Of a DNA stretch of 64,000 bases, positions 59,713 through 64,000 are shown piece after piece (position 1 is the stretch's first letter; every line of letters begins with the position of its first letter). Source of the stretch: Gentiana macrophylla (Eukaryota > Streptophyta > Magnoliopsida > Gentianales > Gentianaceae); NCBI GenBank assembly GCA_026214975.1, contig JAOBSW010000607.1:1-64000 (forward strand). The letters are read 5' to 3'. A model generated the notes under the pieces. It had not been told where the DNA came from. It was given only the letters and a program-made list of their open reading frames with translations, and ran no database searches. The position numbers and the translations under genes were made by a program.

Positions 59713-60276
59713 CTAATCATCAGAATCAAACATGTAGTAGTACTCCTCGGGGGACGGTGATCGCTCAAAACTAGGAGGCGCATAAGTAGAAGGTCCAACA
59801 GTTGAAGGAAGTAGCACGATGAGTGGCACATCTAGGAGGAGGGGCAAATGGTGGAACGCCGAGATGATGCATATGTGATCTATCTTCCCATGAAGAGTAG
59901 CAATCTCTCGGGCAAAGCCCTTATTGATCTCATGTTGGGGTACGTTCCCGGGGACTGGGGTCCGTTCTCGTCGACCAACTCTACGCCCTCTACCTCGTTC
60001 CGTCTCGGACACTGCATCTCTATTCAGGATCGGGCCTTGGATCCACCCTCTCATCAACAGCCAAAATAGGGGAATCTGCCGGTATCGCAAATGCATCGAT
60101 CATGTGCCCATATGGAAGTATCTCTCATCATGATCCAACAATTTCTTGAATGTAGAAGTGCATAAGAAAACCGGAATTCACCTCGTTCATGATTTCGAGA
60201 AAGAACATGAGCTCAGCTTGCCTTGGCGTAACTGATGAGTAATGATCGCAAGGAAGTAGATGGGAAATGACAAACC
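59713..60276 (-). pseudogene. C-terminal part of the split PF20167-type ORF
   Basis: Starting from the solo-LTR edge in element sense, it reads RFVISHLLPCDHYSSVTPRQ, then AELMFFLEIMNEVNSGF in one frame. After a frameshift it continues as a charged linker (SETERGRGRRVGRRERTPVP), a helix with EIATLHGKID, and a C-terminus ending YYYMFDSDD. The first residues of the ORF starting at 60319 are LTR-derived. Confidence 0.75.
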
Positions 60277-61979
60277 TGCAAGGAGTAGTAGCACCGATCA
60301 AAACACTCGATCTTTGCACAACAGAAGCTTATGCAAATTTACGATATGAGACATAACTAATTGATCCTACGAGAAGGTTAAAGATTTACCTTATCAGAGA
60401 GGAAGAGATAATCGACCAAAAGGAGAAGCCGTGATCTTCCGGATTATATCTCCAAGTGACGACTGGTGGACGTTGATCCTCTCCGTATAACCTCCTCGAA
60501 TATGCACAAGAAAAATCCTAGATTTTTCTCCTCTTAATGACTAAGGCAATAAACTAATTTTTCTTCCTTCTATTTATTTGTGGCGCAAATTTCAATTGTG
60601 ATTTTGTGTTAGGAGGAACTCCCTTTATATAGGAAAATAACTAGTCAAGAGAGTTATCCTTTTCACACCACAAAAACCTATTCCCATAAGGAAAATATAT
60701 TTTTGCTACAAAATAAGAGATATTTCCCAAAAAATCAATCTCTTAATTTTTCCATTAATTATCCAACAAATAGATAATTAATTAATCACACATATGAGAT
60801 AATCTAGGAACATTTCTTCTCCTAATTTATCCCAAAAAATGGCACCTCACATGTCATTATTTTAATAGAAAATGTCTTTTCTATTTTACATATTATTTAC
60901 CACATAAATCATATTGTATATTCATTAAATAGACCAACTATTCAATTTATTCTCGAGGTTCAATAAAATGAGAAAACACTCGCGTGTTAGGAGCCAACCC
61001 GGGGACCATGGACCTATAATCGTGAGTTACAATAAATTGAATAAAACATTCATTGAATGTAATATTTCTACTCAACTCATTAATTCCGGAATTACGCCAC
61101 CATAAATCCGAAACCGAACTCTATCGATTGTAGATATAACTTATTCTCAAAACGCCGAGTCGAGTCGATATGTGTCCATTGATATAATCATTACATATAA
61201 ACTAACCCTCCCTAGACTATCCGTACTGAAGTATGATTATTTCCTTAAACCTTCTTCAACACATCTTATCCTTATTTACCATTAACCCACTAGTGATCAA
61301 TTAGTTCATAACAAATACGAACTCCCGGGATCGATCAGTTTCTAGGATCAACAAATAAGGGGATTGTCTCTCTACTTCCCGCAGGAAGGAATGGATTCCA
61401 TATCAGTGAGACACACACCTCTCACTCATTCCAGAATAGTGCCAACGTGAAAGTGATTCGGACCGCGCCTCTTAGCGATCCTTAACGAACACATCAAACC
61501 CTATCCTGAAACAAGTAGGAGTCTGTAATCACTTCAGGATTAAGGTTAATCCATAAATGATCATCTTGTGATTTAATAAGATTTCTCAATCACGGAATTA
61601 TATGAGAAACTCAGATTAAATCGGTCCAGTCCTATATGACTCTTATCATATATAAATGCCCCACTTAGACAACCAATGTCGACGGCCCGGATAGGACGGT
61701 CACACCATAAAGTGTTATGGGCGCATTAATGGTGGTTTAATCAATAGACCCCATACTTTGATTAACTTCACCACGGACTAAAATTTCAAGTGTATCACCA
61801 TAAACTTAATCCTCACGTGTGACACACACTAAGTTATATGGCTACAAATGATACGACTTAGGGTTTTCAATGAGTGTATTACTTACAAGCACGAAGCAAG
61901 TAATAAGATGAGAATAAATCATCATTTATTAATTCTAAAAACAATTACATAAATTGTCTTTCGGGCGCTACTTCCAACA
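60277..61979 (-). mobile_element. Solo LTR, diverged relative of the non-coding Copia-like family
   Basis: Flanked by TSD AAACC at 60272-60276 and 61980-61984. Removing it with one AAACC restores a continuous frame across the junction (LRWDKIVLH, then RFVISH). Its right two-thirds align block by block with 18041-19853 and 25374-27204 (GGATCGATCAGTTTCTAGGA, TATAAATGCCCCAC, AATTGTCTTTCGGGC). The right end is CCAACA; the left end is TGCAAGG, not TGTTGG, so that terminus has mutated or the family differs there. Minus TATA box at 60621-60633. Confidence 0.85.
60621..60633 (-). promoter_or_regulatory. TATA box of the solo LTR
   Basis: Minus-strand CCTATATAAAGGG, the counterpart of 25731-25743. Conservation between diverged copies supports it. 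Confidence 0.6.
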
Positions 61980-61984
61980 AAACC

Positions 61985-62532
61985 TATGCAATACTATCTT
62001 GTCCCATCTCAGGTCGTTCACCTCATAGATAGTCGGGGCATCAAAAAAATCTCTCTACCACTCACCATAAAAATACGCACCAATAATCTCTAGCCTCTCA
62101 AGGTTTGGAACACTAGTAGCTGAAGTGTACTCATCAAGTCCAACGGGTGCGTTATCAAATGCCAAAGTACGCATTGATCCTCTCGATAGAGAAGTCAATA
62201 CGAACACCTCGAACCATAGAAAACTAGGCTTGAGGTTTATGCACTACATATGCATAAAACTCCCAGACGATAGCGGCGTTGAACAGGGCCAGAACCTTAG
62301 CCGTAGCAAACCATCCATGGTGTCGAAGAATAGATGGTAAAAACTGCCCACACTCATTGATGTCTACACCCTTATCTCGAGTAACAATGCGTGCATTCCA
62401 GTGTGCGCGGAATGACTCATTAAGCTGAACCGAATTGAACTGTTCAACCCCATTGATTAATGGTATGGCATCTTCTTGAACATCCTTCTGCCCACCAGGT
62501 CTTCTTGGTCCTTTGTTGCGTCTGTTGGCCAT
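61985..62532 (-). pseudogene. N-terminal part of the split PF20167-type ORF
   Basis: Start ATG 62532 (MANRRNKGPRRPGGQ), then IPLINGVEQFNSVQL, INECGQFL, and FYAYV near 62235, parallel to SLINGVPQF and FYAYL in the plus ORF. A frameshift near 62224 passes the frame to VFVLTSLSRGSMRTLAFD and RLEIIGAYFYGEW. One stop follows before the solo-LTR edge. The two homologues are clearly related in layout but distant in sequence. Confidence 0.75.
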
Positions 62533-63639
62533 GGAAACTAGAAAAGTGAGATTTTTGTGGAATACTGTTGCTAAAAAATCAAGTTGACAATTGTGGCAAG
62601 CTGCTCGCAATTTCGAAAGAAATTTTTAGGATTCTGAGAATAAGAACTGAACTGGCTGCTGACTGGACAAGGCTCGATTTTGCCGTCAAGGGTTCGGAAT
62701 TTCGAGAGCCTGAAGGTGTGATTTTTTGGAACTGTCTGCAACTAAGATGAACAAAAATTGTGGTAGCACAACAAAAATTGCAGCAGCAGTGCTGTATGGG
62801 TTGGTTTTATGGTGGTCAAGGATGGCTAGTATAGAGTTTTACGGTGGTGGTACGGTGGTGATGATGGCTTGGTTGAATGCAAGAAGTTCTTATGGATGTT
62901 TTGTGTTTAGAAATGGAATGATGAAAATGGTGTTGAAGAGGTGGGTTTCTATAGGAGAAATGAGTGGAGGTGGAAGGGTTAGTGGGATAATGGGAGAGGA
63001 GTTATAGGGAGAAAGGATTGAGGGTGAATGTGAGGGGATTGAGATGAAGGGGTAATGGTGGTTTATGGAGAAGGAGGAAAATATGGGAGAGGGGAAAATG
63101 AGCATGTTGACAACTCTGCCAGGCTGCCCACAATAGCGCGTGGCAAAGCGCGCTATGCAGGTGGTCTAGAATATGTTCAAATCTTGAAATTGGGTTTGGC
63201 ATGCTCAAGAATTGCAAAGAGGCTACTCGCAATTGTGAGAGCATGTTTCTCTAAGATTTTCTCAGATTTCGATCAATCTTACCTTTCACTGGACCCTTCA
63301 CGATTTTTACTCATAACTCACTCTTCCTTAACTATTTTTCCTTCATGTTTTTGCATTTTCTCCGAATCAAAGCCTAACCTACTTCACCTGAGTGAGCAAC
63401 GAGTAAAAAAACCTTCCCACCATCCATTGGCTTTCAACCTTTGGATGCGGTAGGAAGAAAAAAGCTCATCGTTCTCTCGGGCTACTTTTATTGACTCCAC
63501 CTACCTAAGGGATGAGAAGTAGTTCTAAGTTTAGAGTCCTCTACTTGACTTTCCTTTTGAGCTTTTCTTAGTCAGATTTTCGGGCTTTCACCTGCCAAAC
63601 TTACACTCTCAAAGCTTTCACAGAATTTCACCTCCATTC
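62533..63639 (-). other. Leader of the minus Athila-like element
   Basis: No gene. 62730-63110 is CT-rich in element sense, like 50230-50500. Palindromic and near-palindromic words recur: CTCGCAATT at 62607 and 63227, and GCGCGTGGCAAAGCGCGC at 63136-63153. Short ORFs (62726-63007, 63055-63453 plus) are antisense to the CT-rich run and have no domain. Confidence 0.55.
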
Positions 63640-63975
63640 TCTCTCGATCTATGCCCTTTCTTGGATCTTTAGACCAAGAATGAAGCATTCTTCATTATTA
63701 TCAAGGAATGCACCTTCTCGAACTTCCTTGATAGGGCCTTGAGCTCTCTACCTGGCATGCTTGGATCTCTTAGCCCGTGTACTCGACTTTCCTCTTCTAC
63801 TTTGAGATTTATCCTTCGTGCTCGAGGGTTCCACTGCATCATTCTCTAAATCCAAGCTCTCACCGCTTGGGGTGGGCTTATCCATCTCTGTAGGATCATG
63901 ATAGTTCACCTCCCGAGGTGCGTTGTAGTGTCCCCTGCCTTTTTTCTCTCGAAGTAAGATTTACATGAACTCCTA
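63640..63975 (-). pseudogene. Possible gag-like open frame at the window edge
   Basis: A minus-strand frame is open for about 110 codons with one TAG: REKKGRGHYNAPREVNYHDP, a Ser/Lys/Arg-rich segment (KDKSQSRRGKSSTRAKRSKH), then GPIKEVREGAFLD. The charged composition could suit a gag or linker region of the minus element. I recognise no family, and there is no in-frame start near its beginning. Confidence 0.3.
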
Positions 63976-64000
63976 CTCACTAGCACCTATCTCTCGCACG

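Larger units (their letters stand above)
57074..64000 (-). mobile_element. Second Athila-like element, minus strand, runs off the window
   Basis: In element sense: leader, PF20167-type ORF (split by a solo LTR), two hairpin/G-tract modules, PPT, 3' LTR. The PBS and 5' LTR are not seen before 64000. Its LTR sequence and private word differ from those of the plus element, so it is a different family. The two elements lie tail to tail about 2.2 kb apart. Confidence 0.7.

Overview
This is plant (angiosperm) heterochromatin built almost wholly of nested LTR retrotransposons. The evidence is plant-type Ty3/Gypsy lineages (Tat, CRM-like and Athila-like), a Sirevirus-like Ty1/Copia element with a third ORF, primer sites for plant initiator tRNA-Met and tRNA-Asp, 5-bp target duplications and AT-rich sequence. 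I see no ordinary host gene, rRNA, tRNA or CRISPR array. The species cannot be told from the sequence.

Layout, left to right. 1-8357: degenerate LTR-like flank holding a solo Sirevirus-type LTR (1087-2749, duplication ATACT). 8358-30087: a plus-strand Tat-type Gypsy element (LTR, PBS, gag, PR, RT, two RNase H domains, IN). It is split by a CRM-like Gypsy element (11062-17838, minus, duplication GAAAG) and by a large non-coding element with Copia-like PBS and PPT (18041-27204, minus, duplication ACCCC). Removing both insertions and one copy of each duplication restores the Tat reading frame. 30088-50005: a minus-strand Sirevirus-like Copia element with two 1.7-kb LTRs. Its gag is split by a non-coding Athila-type element (41430-47663, minus, duplication TAGAG, tRNA-Asp PBS). 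50006-54822: 3' part of a plus-strand Athila-like element with one intact 302-codon ORF. 54823-57073: unresolved remnants. 57074-64000: a minus-strand Athila-like element whose homologous ORF is split by a solo LTR (60277-61979, duplication AAACC).

No element keeps an intact gag-pol. The two non-coding elements keep LTRs, PBS and PPT, so they could only have moved with proteins supplied by relatives.

The signals most worth following are RNA-like structures. (1) A branched array of four stem-loops shares one apical sequence on differing stems, in the leader of the non-coding Athila element (44905-45180). (2) A hairpin followed by a G-rich tract occurs twice in each of three Athila-like elements, with stem sequences that change in a paired way. 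(3) Each Athila-like element carries its own short palindromic word in LTR and leader. A caution: differences between LTR copies cluster at CAG/CTG words, so some apparent frameshifts and scrambled blocks may be methylation-driven mutation or read error.
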